Positions 27,047 through 34,869 of a DNA stretch of 64,000 bases are shown here, piece by piece (position 1 is the first letter of the stretch; each line of letters begins with the position of its first letter). This DNA comes from DASYPQ01 sp036006425 (GTDB taxonomy: Bacteria; Planctomycetota; UBA1135; GCA-002686595). Under the pieces are notes generated by a model that searched no databases, was not told the origin of the DNA, and worked only from the letters and a program-made list of their open reading frames with translations. The stretch covers positions 124,001 to 188,000 of the forward strand of contig DASYPQ010000005.1 in NCBI GenBank assembly GCA_036006425.1. Direction: 5' to 3'. Position numbers and translations under genes: made by a program.

Positions 27047-28293
27047 TGGCCCGCTTCCGCGCTGCCCGAGCCGGTTCCAGCGGCGAGCTCGCGATGCCGC
27101 GCGAGACGCAGCACACGATCCTCGAGCGCCTCGAAGGACTCGCGCGCGCGGCGCAGGGCGGCGACGCGTCGCGGCCCGCGTTGCTGCTGTTCGGAGTCGT
27201 CCTCGCGCTCCTCGCGCTCGGTCTCGTCGTGCAAGCGAGCCACGCGGCGACGACGAGCACGCCCGAGGTGTTCTGGAGCGTCCTCTGGAGCCAGGTCCTG
27301 TTCCGCGTCGCGGCGATCGGCGCGCTGCTCGTCGGCGCGCGCATCGGGCCGGACGGACTGCGGCGCCACATCCCGGCGCTCATGGTGATCTCCGGCCTGC
27401 TCCTCCTGCTCGTCTTCGTGCCCGGGTTCGCCGACCCGCGCAACGGAGCGCACCGCTGGATCCAGGTTCCTCTCCTCGGCCTCTCGTTCCAGCCGTCGGA
27501 GCTCGCGCGGATCGTCCTCGTCCTCTGGGCGGCGGACCGCTGCATCCGTCTCGGCGACACCGTCCAGGATCTCCGGCGCGGCGCGCTGCCGATGCTCGCC
27601 GTCGGGCTCTTCTTCTTCGGCCTCATCCTCGTCGAGACGGACCTCGGCGGAGCGATCCTGCTGCTCGTCTGCTTCCTCGCGACGATGTGGGTCGGCGGCG
27701 CGCGCCTGCGCCAGATCAGCGGCCCCGTGCTCGCGATCGGAGGAGGAGCGGCGGTCCTCGTGATCCTGTGCGTCTCCTACATCCGGCACCGGATCGCGAT
27801 GTGGCTCGGCCACGCGTCGAACCACCAGGTCGACCGCACGGCCGACGCGATCGCGAGCGGCGACTGGTTCGGCGTCGGGCTCGGACAAGGCCTCTGGCGC
27901 AACGCGCGCGTCCCGTATCTCGAGTCGGACTACGTCCTCGCGCAGGTGGGCGAGGAGTTCGGTCTCTTCGGCATCTACCTCGTGCTCGGGTTGCTCGTCT
28001 GCTTCGTGTGGCTCGCGGCGCGTCTGACGCTCTCGATCCGCGATCGCTACTGCGCGCTGTGCGCGTTCGGGCTCCTGCTGTCGGTCGCCCTGCAGGCGAT
28101 GATCCACGCGCAGGTCGTCACCGCGCTCGCGCCGCCGAAGGGGATGCCGTTGCCCTTCGTCTCGCACGGCGGGACGGCGCTCGTCGTGTCCTCGCTCGCG
28201 ATCGGTCTCGCGCTCGGCGCGGCCCGCGGCGCGAAGCGCTCCCACTCCTCGCAGAGCCTTTCCCTCGCTCCTTCCGAGGCAACCAGCGCATGA
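27046..28293 (+). CDS. ftsW: FtsW/RodA/SpoVE-family lipid II polymerase
   Basis: 415 aa. SEDS-family glycosyltransferase that polymerises septal peptidoglycan. About ten membrane helices follow a 45-residue cytoplasmic N-terminus. Family motifs: HRWIQVPLLGLSFQPSELAR, ETDLGGA, GVGLGQG, DYVLAQVGEEFGLFG and LPFVSHGGTALV. Its place in the dcw cluster with an ftsI-type PBP favours FtsW over RodA. ATG overlaps the mraY stop by one base. Confidence 0.93.
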   Translation: MARFRAARAGSSGELAMPRETQHTILERLEGLARAAQGGDASRPALLLFGVVLALLALGLVVQASHAATTSTPEVFWSVLWSQVLFRVAAIGALLVGARIGPDGLRRHIPALMVISGLLLLLVFVPGFADPRNGAHRWIQVPLLGLSFQPSELARIVLVLWAADRCIRLGDTVQDLRRGALPMLAVGLFFFGLILVETDLGGAILLLVCFLATMWVGGARLRQISGPVLAIGGGAAVLVILCVSYIRHRIAMWLGHASNHQVDRTADAIASGDWFGVGLGQGLWRNARVPYLESDYVLAQVGEEFGLFGIYLVLGLLVCFVWLAARLTLSIRDRYCALCAFGLLLSVALQAMIHAQVVTALAPPKGMPLPFVSHGGTALVVSSLAIGLALGAARGAKRSHSSQSLSLAPSEATSA

Positions 28294-28412
28294 AGCGCGA
28301 GCTCCTCTCGACCCTCCACCGCCGCGCAACGGACGCTCCGCGTCCGCGCGACGGCACGCGTCCACGTCCCGTACCCACGAACTGCAACTGATTCCTCCGG
28401 AAGAACTTCCCC

Positions 28413-29372
28413 ATGCAACAGATCGAACGCTACGGCGTCATCGCCCTCGTCTTCCTGCTCGTCACCATCGTCGCCGTGTCCTTCTGGGGTGACAGCAAGT
28501 CGCCCGGCTTCTGGTCCCGCCTGACGGGACGCGGAGCGAAGAAGGACGCCGTCGCGATGCAGACCGCCGACGCGACCGCTCCGACCGGCTCGACGGGCGA
28601 GCGCGCGATCCAGAACGATCTCCCGATGAGCCCCGCGGGCAACGCGCCCGCCTCGCTCGTCACGCCGATCGATCCGGCCGCGTCGACGCCGGCGATGTCG
28701 ACGGCGCCCGCCGCGGGCTCCTCGCTCGTCGCCGCCGCGCCGACGCAGACCTACGGTGCGCCGCTCACGACGGTGACGCCGCCTGCGCCGTCGTACGCCG
28801 CGGCGACGCCCGCGCCGCAGCCGATGTCGGCGCCGGCGCCGAAGCCGATGCACGTCGCCTCCGAGCGACCCGCGGCCGGTTCGTCCGAGTACGTCGTCCA
28901 GAAGGGGGACAACCTGATGCTCATCGCGGCGCGGACGCTCGGCAGCAAGAACCGCTGGACCGAGATCCGGGACCTGAACCACGGCGTCGAGGCGCGTAGC
29001 CTGCGCGTCGGCACGAAGCTCGTGCTCCCGGCGTCGGCCAACGTGTCGAAGTCCGCGGGCGCGCCGAAGGCCCAGGAACCGGCGAAGAAGCCCGCCATGG
29101 CGCCGGCCTCGAAGGCCTCGAAGGCGTCGTCGGGATCGGGCGACACCTACGTGGTGCGCAAGGGGGACACCCTGAAGTCGATCTCGGAGCGCCTGCTCGG
29201 GTCGAGCGCGCGCTGGAAGGACCTCGCCGCCTCGAATCCGAAGCTCGATCCGAACCACATCTCCGTCGGCACGACGCTGCAGCTCCCCGAGTCGCGCTCG
29301 ACGCCCGCGCCGGCGCTCGTCGCCGCGGCCGTGATGCCGAACCGCTCGGCCGACCGTCCGCACGTGAGGTGA
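28413..29372 (+). CDS. Membrane-anchored protein with two LysM domains
   Basis: 319 aa. One N-terminal membrane helix (about 7-26, YGVIALVFLLVTIVAVSFW), an Ala/Pro/Thr-rich linker (about 50-155), then two LysM domains: SEYVVQKGDNLMLIAARTLG (about 160-205) and DTYVVRKGDTLKSISERLLG (about 247-293). LysM binds GlcNAc-containing glycans, so the protein probably tethers the membrane to peptidoglycan. It lies 119 bp after ftsW inside the wall operon, an addition not found in the classical dcw order. Confidence 0.85.
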   Translation: MQQIERYGVIALVFLLVTIVAVSFWGDSKSPGFWSRLTGRGAKKDAVAMQTADATAPTGSTGERAIQNDLPMSPAGNAPASLVTPIDPAASTPAMSTAPAAGSSLVAAAPTQTYGAPLTTVTPPAPSYAAATPAPQPMSAPAPKPMHVASERPAAGSSEYVVQKGDNLMLIAARTLGSKNRWTEIRDLNHGVEARSLRVGTKLVLPASANVSKSAGAPKAQEPAKKPAMAPASKASKASSGSGDTYVVRKGDTLKSISERLLGSSARWKDLAASNPKLDPNHISVGTTLQLPESRSTPAPALVAAAVMPNRSADRPHVR

Positions 29373-29377
29373 GAGCC

Positions 29378-29620
29378 ATGAGCGAGGGTCTCCGCTGGAA
29401 ACTCGTCGTCGGCTGCCTCCTCCTCGCCGTGCTGGAGGCTCCCGAGTCCGCGCTCGTCGTCATCCAGGATCTCCGCGGTCCGTGGCGCATCGAAACCCCT
29501 CCGACCTTGCATGTCGCTGCGAGCGACGCTCCCGTGGTCTCGAAGGAACGACTTGTCCTCGATCGCAACCATCCCTTCCCGATTGCACCTCGCGACGTCG
29601 CCGTCCTCTTCGCTCGCTGA
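29378..29620 (+). CDS. Small exported or membrane protein of unknown function
   Basis: 80 aa. ATG at 29378 has a good ribosome-binding site (GAGGTGA, six-base spacing); a GTG at 29369 overlapping the LysM stop is an alternative. The N-terminus is hydrophobic (WKLVVGCLLLAVL), and the rest has a DLRGPWRIE stretch and an RNHPFPIAPRD segment. No family recognised. Its position between the LysM gene and murG suggests an envelope role. It overlaps the longest murG reading by more than 100 bp. Confidence 0.55.
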   Translation: MSEGLRWKLVVGCLLLAVLEAPESALVVIQDLRGPWRIETPPTLHVAASDAPVVSKERLVLDRNHPFPIAPRDVAVLFAR

Positions 29621-30824
29621 GGCGGGGAAGGAGACTCCGCCCGGAACCGGGCGGACGCTCGCGTCGCACACCGGTTCCCTCCGTCTGGCGATCGCCGGCG
29701 GAGGGACCGGCGGCCATCTCGTGCCCGGACTCAATCTGTGCCGTCGCACGGAGCAGCTCGACGACGTCCTGTGGCTGACGAGCGGACGCAAGGTCGAGGA
29801 CCGCGTCCTCCACGGGATCGACGAGCGCCTCGGACAGGTCTCCTGGGAGCGTGTCGTCCTCGCGCTCGAGCCGCGCGGCGGCGGCGCGCCTTCCCGCCCG
29901 GGGCTCCTCGTGCGTTCCGCGCCCGCGGCGCTGCGCGCGCGCCGCGCGCTCCGCGCGCACGGCACGCAGGTGCTGCTCGGGATCGGCGGATTCACGTGCC
30001 TGCCCGCGGTGCTCGCGGCGCGCTCGCTCGGCATCCCGGTCGCGCTGCTCGAGATGAACGCGACCGCGGGGTCCGCGACGCGGTGGCTCGCGCCGTTCGC
30101 GCGGAACATCTTCCACGTCTGGCGCGGCTCGGTCCCGCCCGCGAGCGAGAGCTCTCCCGCGCGCAGGCCTGTCCACGTCCACGTCGGACCGCCGCTCGCG
30201 CCGGAGTTCGACGGGCGCGAGATCCCGTCGGCCGAGGCAGCCGGCGCGCGCGCCGAGCTCGGGTTCGATCCGGATCGACCGCTGCTCCTCGTGCTCGGCG
30301 GGAGCCAGGGCGCGTCGTCGCTCAATCAATTCGTGCGCGCGCACGCTCCCGCGCTCGTCGCGCGCGGCATCCAGGTGCTGCACCAGACGGGGCCGGCGAA
30401 GCTCGACGAAGCGTGCGAGCCGTTCAGCGGATACCGCGCGATCGAGTACGTCGCGACGATGCATCGCGCCTTGTGCGCCGCGACGCTCGTGCTCACGCGC
30501 GGGGGTGCCTCGACGCTGGCCGAGATCGCCGCGCTCGGACGCGCCGCGATCGTCGTGCCCTACCCGCACCACTCCGACAGGCACCAGGAGCGCAACGCGG
30601 CCGAGCTCGGCGACGGCGTGCGCGTCGTGGCCGAGGATCGGCTCTCGCTCGCGCTGCGCGACGACATCGAGCAGTTGTGTTCGCCCGCTGGACGTCCTAT
30701 GCGTGAACGCATGGAACTCGGATTGCGCGCGGTGTTGCCGCTCGACGGAGCGGAGCGCCTGCTCGGCGGACTCGCGGCGCTCGCCGGCGCCGCCGACGCT
30801 TCGACCGGAGGAGAGCAGGAATGA
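29511..30824 (+). CDS. murG: Lipid II synthase MurG
   Basis: 437 aa in the longest reading. MurG adds GlcNAc to lipid I to make lipid II. LRLAIAGGGTGGHLVPGL is the N-terminal lipid-I-side loop, LGIGGFTCLPAVLAA the second Gly-rich loop, LLVLGGSQGASSLNQ the C-domain start, and LTRGGASTLAEIAALGRAAIVVPYPH the UDP-GlcNAc site. The start is unclear: the family motif lies about 55 residues after the ATG at 29511, TTG at 29583 is another option, and a strong GGGGAAGGAG at 29624 is not followed by any standard start codon. It ends overlapping murC (ATGA). Confidence 0.9.
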   Translation: MSLRATLPWSRRNDLSSIATIPSRLHLATSPSSSLAEAGKETPPGTGRTLASHTGSLRLAIAGGGTGGHLVPGLNLCRRTEQLDDVLWLTSGRKVEDRVLHGIDERLGQVSWERVVLALEPRGGGAPSRPGLLVRSAPAALRARRALRAHGTQVLLGIGGFTCLPAVLAARSLGIPVALLEMNATAGSATRWLAPFARNIFHVWRGSVPPASESSPARRPVHVHVGPPLAPEFDGREIPSAEAAGARAELGFDPDRPLLLVLGGSQGASSLNQFVRAHAPALVARGIQVLHQTGPAKLDEACEPFSGYRAIEYVATMHRALCAATLVLTRGGASTLAEIAALGRAAIVVPYPHHSDRHQERNAAELGDGVRVVAEDRLSLALRDDIEQLCSPAGRPMRERMELGLRAVLPLDGAERLLGGLAALAGAADASTGGEQE

Positions 30825-32395
30825 CGCCCGATGTCCGCGACGGTGCGCGCTCCGCACCCATCCTGCCGACGCCCGCGACACCTACGCGCGGCGCGGCGTT
30901 CGATCTGCTCGCGGGAGGAGCGATCGGGCACGTCGCCGGCATCCCGGCGCGCGTCCATCTCCTCGGAGCGGGCGGTGCAGGCCTCTCGGGCGCGGCGATC
31001 CTCCTCCTGGCGCGCGGCCACAAGATCACCGGGCACGATCGTTCCGATTCCCGCTTCGTCGCGTCGCTGCGCAGCCGCGGCGCGGTGATCGAGGTGGGGG
31101 AGAGCGAAACCGGATCGCTTCCCGCCGACGTCCAGCTCGTCGCGCGCTCGGCCGCGGTATCGGAGGACGATCCGCAGGTGCGCGAGGCGCGCCGCCGCGG
31201 GATTCCGATCCTGAAGTACAGCGAGCTCCTCGCGAAGGTCGCTCCGCCGCGGCGCACGCTCGCGGTCGCGGGGACGCACGGCAAGACGACGACGAGCTGG
31301 ATGCTGTACTGGGCGTTGCGTTGCATCGCATCGGATGGTGAAGCCGCGGGCCGTGCCCGCGCGGCGCCCCGCCCCGCGCCGGGCGCGCTGATCGGCGGCG
31401 CGTGCCGGACCGTCGGATCGAACGCGGTCGCTCCAGAGGACGGCGGCTGGTTCGCGTGCGAGGCGTGCGAGTACGACCGCTCGTTCCTGCAACTCGAGCC
31501 CGCGGGCGCGATCGTCACGAACATCGAAGCCGATCACCTCGACTACTACGGGAGTCTCGCTGCGATCGAGGAGGCGTTCGCGCGCTTCGTCGACCGCGTG
31601 CATCCCGAGGGGCTCGTCGTCGTCGGGCGCGACGTGCCGGAGAGCGTCGCCGCGGCGGGATCCGCGCAGGTCTGGCGCCTCGGGCGCGAGATCGACGTCG
31701 ACGAGATGACCGATCGGCACGGATACTTCCGCTTCCGCGTGAAGGGCCCCGGTTGGGCCTCGCCGGAAGTCGCGCTGTCCGTCCCGGGAGCGTTCAACGT
31801 CGAGAACGCGGCGCTCGCGATCGCTCTCGCCGTCGGATGCGCGGGCGGGGACGACCGCGCGCAGGTCGCGCGGGCCGTCGAGTCCGCCGCGCGCGCCGTG
31901 TCGAGCTACCGCGGAGCGGAGCGACGCTTCGAACCGTGGGGGACCGCGGGCGGCGTCGAGGTGTTCCACGACTACGCCCACCATCCGACCGAAGTGCGGG
32001 TGACGATCGAGGCCGCGCGGCGTTCGCTGCCCGGGAAGCCGCTCCACGTGCTCTTCCAGCCGCACCAGCACAGCCGGACCGCGCGCTTCCTCGACGAATT
32101 CGTCGAGAGCCTGCGCGGCGCCGACCGCGTCGTCGTCGCCGACGTCTACGGCGCGCGCGCGCACATCGACACGGAAGGCGCCGGGGCGGAGGAGCTCGTC
32201 GCGCGCCTGAAGAAGGCCGGCGTCGACGCCGTCGCGGGAGGCGCGCCGGGAGCGAGCGCGACGATCCTGCGCGAAGGCTTGTGCGGGCAGTCCGCGGCCT
32301 TGATCCTGGGCGCCGGCGACATCGATCTCGTGCAGCATGACCTCCTTGAAGATCTGGCCTTGCGCGGCCCTGGCGGACGCCGACCTCGCGAGTAG
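30821..32395 (+). CDS. murC: UDP-MurNAc:L-alanine ligase MurC
   Basis: 524 aa. It adds L-Ala to UDP-MurNAc. ARVHLLGAGGAGLSGAA is the nucleotide-binding N-domain, AVAGTHGKTTTSWML the ATP loop, NIEADHLDYYG the central motif, HDYAHHPTEV the C-domain motif, and FQPHQHSRTARF a MurC-specific signature. It has about 40 extra residues before the first domain and a short insertion after the ATP loop (about 170-190, Ala/Pro/Arg-rich). Overlaps murG by 4 bp and murB by 59 bp. Confidence 0.95.
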   Translation: MTPDVRDGARSAPILPTPATPTRGAAFDLLAGGAIGHVAGIPARVHLLGAGGAGLSGAAILLLARGHKITGHDRSDSRFVASLRSRGAVIEVGESETGSLPADVQLVARSAAVSEDDPQVREARRRGIPILKYSELLAKVAPPRRTLAVAGTHGKTTTSWMLYWALRCIASDGEAAGRARAAPRPAPGALIGGACRTVGSNAVAPEDGGWFACEACEYDRSFLQLEPAGAIVTNIEADHLDYYGSLAAIEEAFARFVDRVHPEGLVVVGRDVPESVAAAGSAQVWRLGREIDVDEMTDRHGYFRFRVKGPGWASPEVALSVPGAFNVENAALAIALAVGCAGGDDRAQVARAVESAARAVSSYRGAERRFEPWGTAGGVEVFHDYAHHPTEVRVTIEAARRSLPGKPLHVLFQPHQHSRTARFLDEFVESLRGADRVVVADVYGARAHIDTEGAGAEELVARLKKAGVDAVAGGAPGASATILREGLCGQSAALILGAGDIDLVQHDLLEDLALRGPGGRRPRE

Positions 32396-33359
32396 GACGA
32401 CGATCCAGGTCGGCGGGAAGGCCGAGTGGCTGCTCGAGCCGGCGACGCCGGAGGAGCTGCGCCAGGCGATCGTCGCCGTGCGCGAGCAGGGCCTCGAGCT
32501 GCGCGTGCTCGGCGGCGGCGCGAACCTGATCGTCGGCGACGGGAGGATCCCGGGTGCGGTGCTCGCGACCGATCGGATGCAGCGCGTGTTCCGGCCCGAG
32601 CCGGGTGTGGCGAGCGAAGAGAGCCTGCGCGCACCGGAGATGGACGAGCGGATGGCGCCCGCCGCGCGCGACTCCGACGCGCGACTCGTCGCGTGGGCCG
32701 GCATCTCGATGCCGCGCCTCGTGTCGATGACGCAGAAGTTCGGCTGGACGGGGATGGAAGGGCTCGTCGGCGTGCCCGGGAACCTCGGCGGCGGCATCGC
32801 GATGAACGCCGGAGGGCGCTGGGGCGAGATGTGGGACGTCGTCGAGCGCGTGCTGCTCGTCGACGAGCGCGGAGAGTTCGTCGAGAAGGCCCGCGAGGAG
32901 TGCAGTCCCGCCTACCGGAACGGGAACCTCGGGCGCGCGATCGTCGTCAGCGCCGTGCTGCGCTTCCGCCCGGACACGGTGCCGGCCGTGGTCGCGCGCT
33001 GCCGCGACTACCTGTCGCAGAAGAAGCGCGCGCAGCCGGTAACGGAGAAGTCGGCGGGCTGCATCTGGAAGAACCCGGATCCGGAGAAGAGCGGCGGGCG
33101 CTCCGCTGGGAAGCTCGTCGAGGAGTGCGGAGGCAAGGGCCGCGCGCGCGGCGACGCGATCGTGTCGCCGCTGCACGGGAATTTCGTCGTGAACAGAGGC
33201 AAAGCGAGCGCGGCGGACGTGCTCGGTCTGATCGAGGAGGTCCACGACCTCGTCGCGCAGAAGACCGGGATCGAGCTGCAGCGGGAAGTGAAGGTGTGGG
33301 CAGGATCGGTCGGAAAGACGCGCGTCACGGCGCCCAGTACACCGCCAGCTGGCTCGTGA
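32337..33359 (+). CDS. murB: UDP-N-acetylenolpyruvoylglucosamine reductase MurB
   Basis: 340 aa. It reduces UDP-GlcNAc-enolpyruvate to UDP-MurNAc using NADPH and FAD. RTTIQVGGKAEWLLEP and LRVLGGGANLIVGD form the FAD domain; GLVGVPGNLGGGIAMNAGG is the central FAD motif; KSAGCIWKNPDP is the substrate-domain motif. Its first 59 bp lie inside murC, an unusually long overlap implying coupled translation. The last 12 residues run antisense over a decayed C-terminal module on the other strand and may not be ancestral. It is the last wall gene of the cluster. Confidence 0.94.
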   Translation: MTSLKIWPCAALADADLASRTTIQVGGKAEWLLEPATPEELRQAIVAVREQGLELRVLGGGANLIVGDGRIPGAVLATDRMQRVFRPEPGVASEESLRAPEMDERMAPAARDSDARLVAWAGISMPRLVSMTQKFGWTGMEGLVGVPGNLGGGIAMNAGGRWGEMWDVVERVLLVDERGEFVEKAREECSPAYRNGNLGRAIVVSAVLRFRPDTVPAVVARCRDYLSQKKRAQPVTEKSAGCIWKNPDPEKSGGRSAGKLVEECGGKGRARGDAIVSPLHGNFVVNRGKASAADVLGLIEEVHDLVAQKTGIELQREVKVWAGSVGKTRVTAPSTPPAGS

Positions 33360-33420
33360 CGTTGAACGTGCTCGCGCTGGAGCAGCCGCCGAGCACGATC
33401 GGATCGCGGTAGTACCGCCG
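33325..33420 (-). pseudogene. Remnant of a secreted-protein C-terminal module
   Basis: Reading the minus strand to the TGA at 33325, about 30 codons give RRYYRDPIVLGGCSSASTFN and then a VTSQLAVYWAP ending. This matches the end of the module in the proteins at 49086 (WYRDAVSPCGNATNVSNGY) and 53439 (YRDPNPAFCPPPAGSTWN), with the same YRDP, Cys and Asn positions. No N-terminal part is attached: upstream the frame runs antisense within the cyclase-fold gene. I read it as the 3' scar of a deleted gene. Confidence 0.55.
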
Positions 33421-33452
33421 GCTTGCGCCAGGCGCTGTGCCGCCCGGTCTGG

Positions 33453-34703
33453 CTACGGCGGCGTCAGCGCCGCGAGCGTGAGTACGCCGAGCGCCGTCTC
33501 GTACACCGGCCCACCCGCGTACAGGTTCCACCGATCCGGCACCACCCATCCGCCGAGACTGCACGATCCCTTCGTGCGGTCCTGCAGCGCGAGCAGCGCG
33601 TCGACCACCGCCTTGTTCCACGGAGCGGCCACCTTGCGCTTCGCATTCTTCGCGCTCTCGGTGCCTTCCATGCGGTTCAGGGCGAGCGTGGCGTGATACC
33701 AGTAGTAGAAGTCGACCGAGAGCTTGTCGTTGGCCGACGGGGGCATGTCCCTCAGGATCTCCCGCGCCGCGATGTCGAAGAACGGGTTCTTCCAGTCCCT
33801 CCCGACGGTGGACCGGATGAGCACGCCGATCGAGGACATCGTGGCGACGTGGTACCGGTAGCTGTCGAAGGGACCCGAGACCTTCGCCCCGGCCGTCTCA
33901 GCGGCGAGGTAGCCGACGAGACCGTTCTCCTTCGTCGCGTAGTTGAGAAAGTCGAGCGCTCCGCTCAGCGATTCGCTTTTCGTTTCGATGCCCGCTTCGT
34001 CAGCTGCTACGAGCGCGGCGACGGCCCATCCGGTCGCCGAGACGTCGGAGTCGTGCAGCTCCTTCTTCCACGCCTCCTGTTGCTCGTCCCCCCCGTTCCT
34101 GGGCCTGCGCTGCTCGATCTCTTGCCGGCCGTAGTAGCGCCATCCCCAGGCCTTGTCGGTCGTCGGACTCGTCCGCTGTGCACGTTGGAGGTAGTCGACG
34201 CCCCGCGTGGCGGAGTCCTTCCAATCAGTCACCTTGGTGATCCTGAAGGCCTCCGCCATCGCGAGCGTCCCGATCGCGTCGTTGTAGAGGAACGGCATCT
34301 CCCGCCCGAACGTGCCGGACTTCTTTTGAGTCTTCTTGAGCCACGTGAGTCCAGTCCGGACCACGGAGGCTGGATCCAATGCTGTTCCCGTCGCCGGATC
34401 GACGAGCTCCTTCGCCGATGCGTTCAGCGTGCCTGCGCGGAGGAACGCGAGCACCGCGAGGCCGGTCAGGCCTTCGTCGTAGTGGCCGGTCGCGTCCGCG
34501 CTCTTGTCGTAGCAGCGCGATCCAGCCTGACAGCGCTCGATCAAGCTCTTGCCGCCCCAGGATCCGTCAGGATTCTGGTGCCGCGCGAGCCACGCGAGAG
34601 CACTCGCGATCGCCTGGGGAGCGGTCGGCTTGGACTTGGGTGCCTGGGCTGCTCCGGATCCAGCGAGAGCGAGCGCGAAGAAGGCGAGCATGAGCTGGAT
34701 CAC
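33453..34703 (-). CDS. Secreted cyclase-fold (prenyltransferase/squalene oxidase-like) protein
   Basis: 416 aa. Signal peptide (MIQLMLAFFALALAGSGAAQ) and an alpha/alpha-toroid of cyclase-like repeats (ARHQNPDGSWGG, KKTQKKSGTFG, KAWGWRYYG, DFYYWYHATLAL). It is a clear paralog of the 9789-11615 protein: shared motifs include LARHQNxDGSWG, NGLVGY and GPFDS. It lacks the lipobox and the thioredoxin-like C-terminal domain. No DxDD cyclisation motif is visible. It lies convergent to murB across a decayed gene remnant. Confidence 0.72.
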   Translation of the reverse strand: MIQLMLAFFALALAGSGAAQAPKSKPTAPQAIASALAWLARHQNPDGSWGGKSLIERCQAGSRCYDKSADATGHYDEGLTGLAVLAFLRAGTLNASAKELVDPATGTALDPASVVRTGLTWLKKTQKKSGTFGREMPFLYNDAIGTLAMAEAFRITKVTDWKDSATRGVDYLQRAQRTSPTTDKAWGWRYYGRQEIEQRRPRNGGDEQQEAWKKELHDSDVSATGWAVAALVAADEAGIETKSESLSGALDFLNYATKENGLVGYLAAETAGAKVSGPFDSYRYHVATMSSIGVLIRSTVGRDWKNPFFDIAAREILRDMPPSANDKLSVDFYYWYHATLALNRMEGTESAKNAKRKVAAPWNKAVVDALLALQDRTKGSCSLGGWVVPDRWNLYAGGPVYETALGVLTLAALTPP

Positions 34704-34753
34704 GCCTCATCAGACTAGGCGCACGAAGTCGATCCGTCGAGCGCCGCGGATTG

Positions 34754-34783
34754 TTGCGGAGCCCCGCGGTCCGGGGCTAGACT
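34754..34783 (+). promoter_or_regulatory. Candidate thrS promoter with palindromic spacer
   Basis: TTGCGG (34754-34759) and TAGACT (34778-34783) are 18 bp apart. The spacer plus one base is a perfect dyad, AGCCCCG/CGGGGCT (34760-34778, 5-nt loop), a likely operator. The -10 context CTAGACTCGG is also found at 2507-2516. A short CCC-TTC-GGG hairpin follows in the leader at about 34797-34807. Confidence 0.4.
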
Positions 34784-34869
34784 CGGCTCACGCGCGTCCC
34801 TTCGGGAGGGTCGCGACCCGGCGTCGCAGGTCGTGGCGTCAGGCCAGTGGTCCCGAAAGGAGACGTCTC

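Noticed and set aside
28290..28391. 33-codon ORF overlapping the ftsW stop (ATGA)
   Set aside because: Arg/Pro/Thr-rich with no hydrophobic or structural pattern, and third-position composition like an untranslated leader. The overlap alone is weak support.
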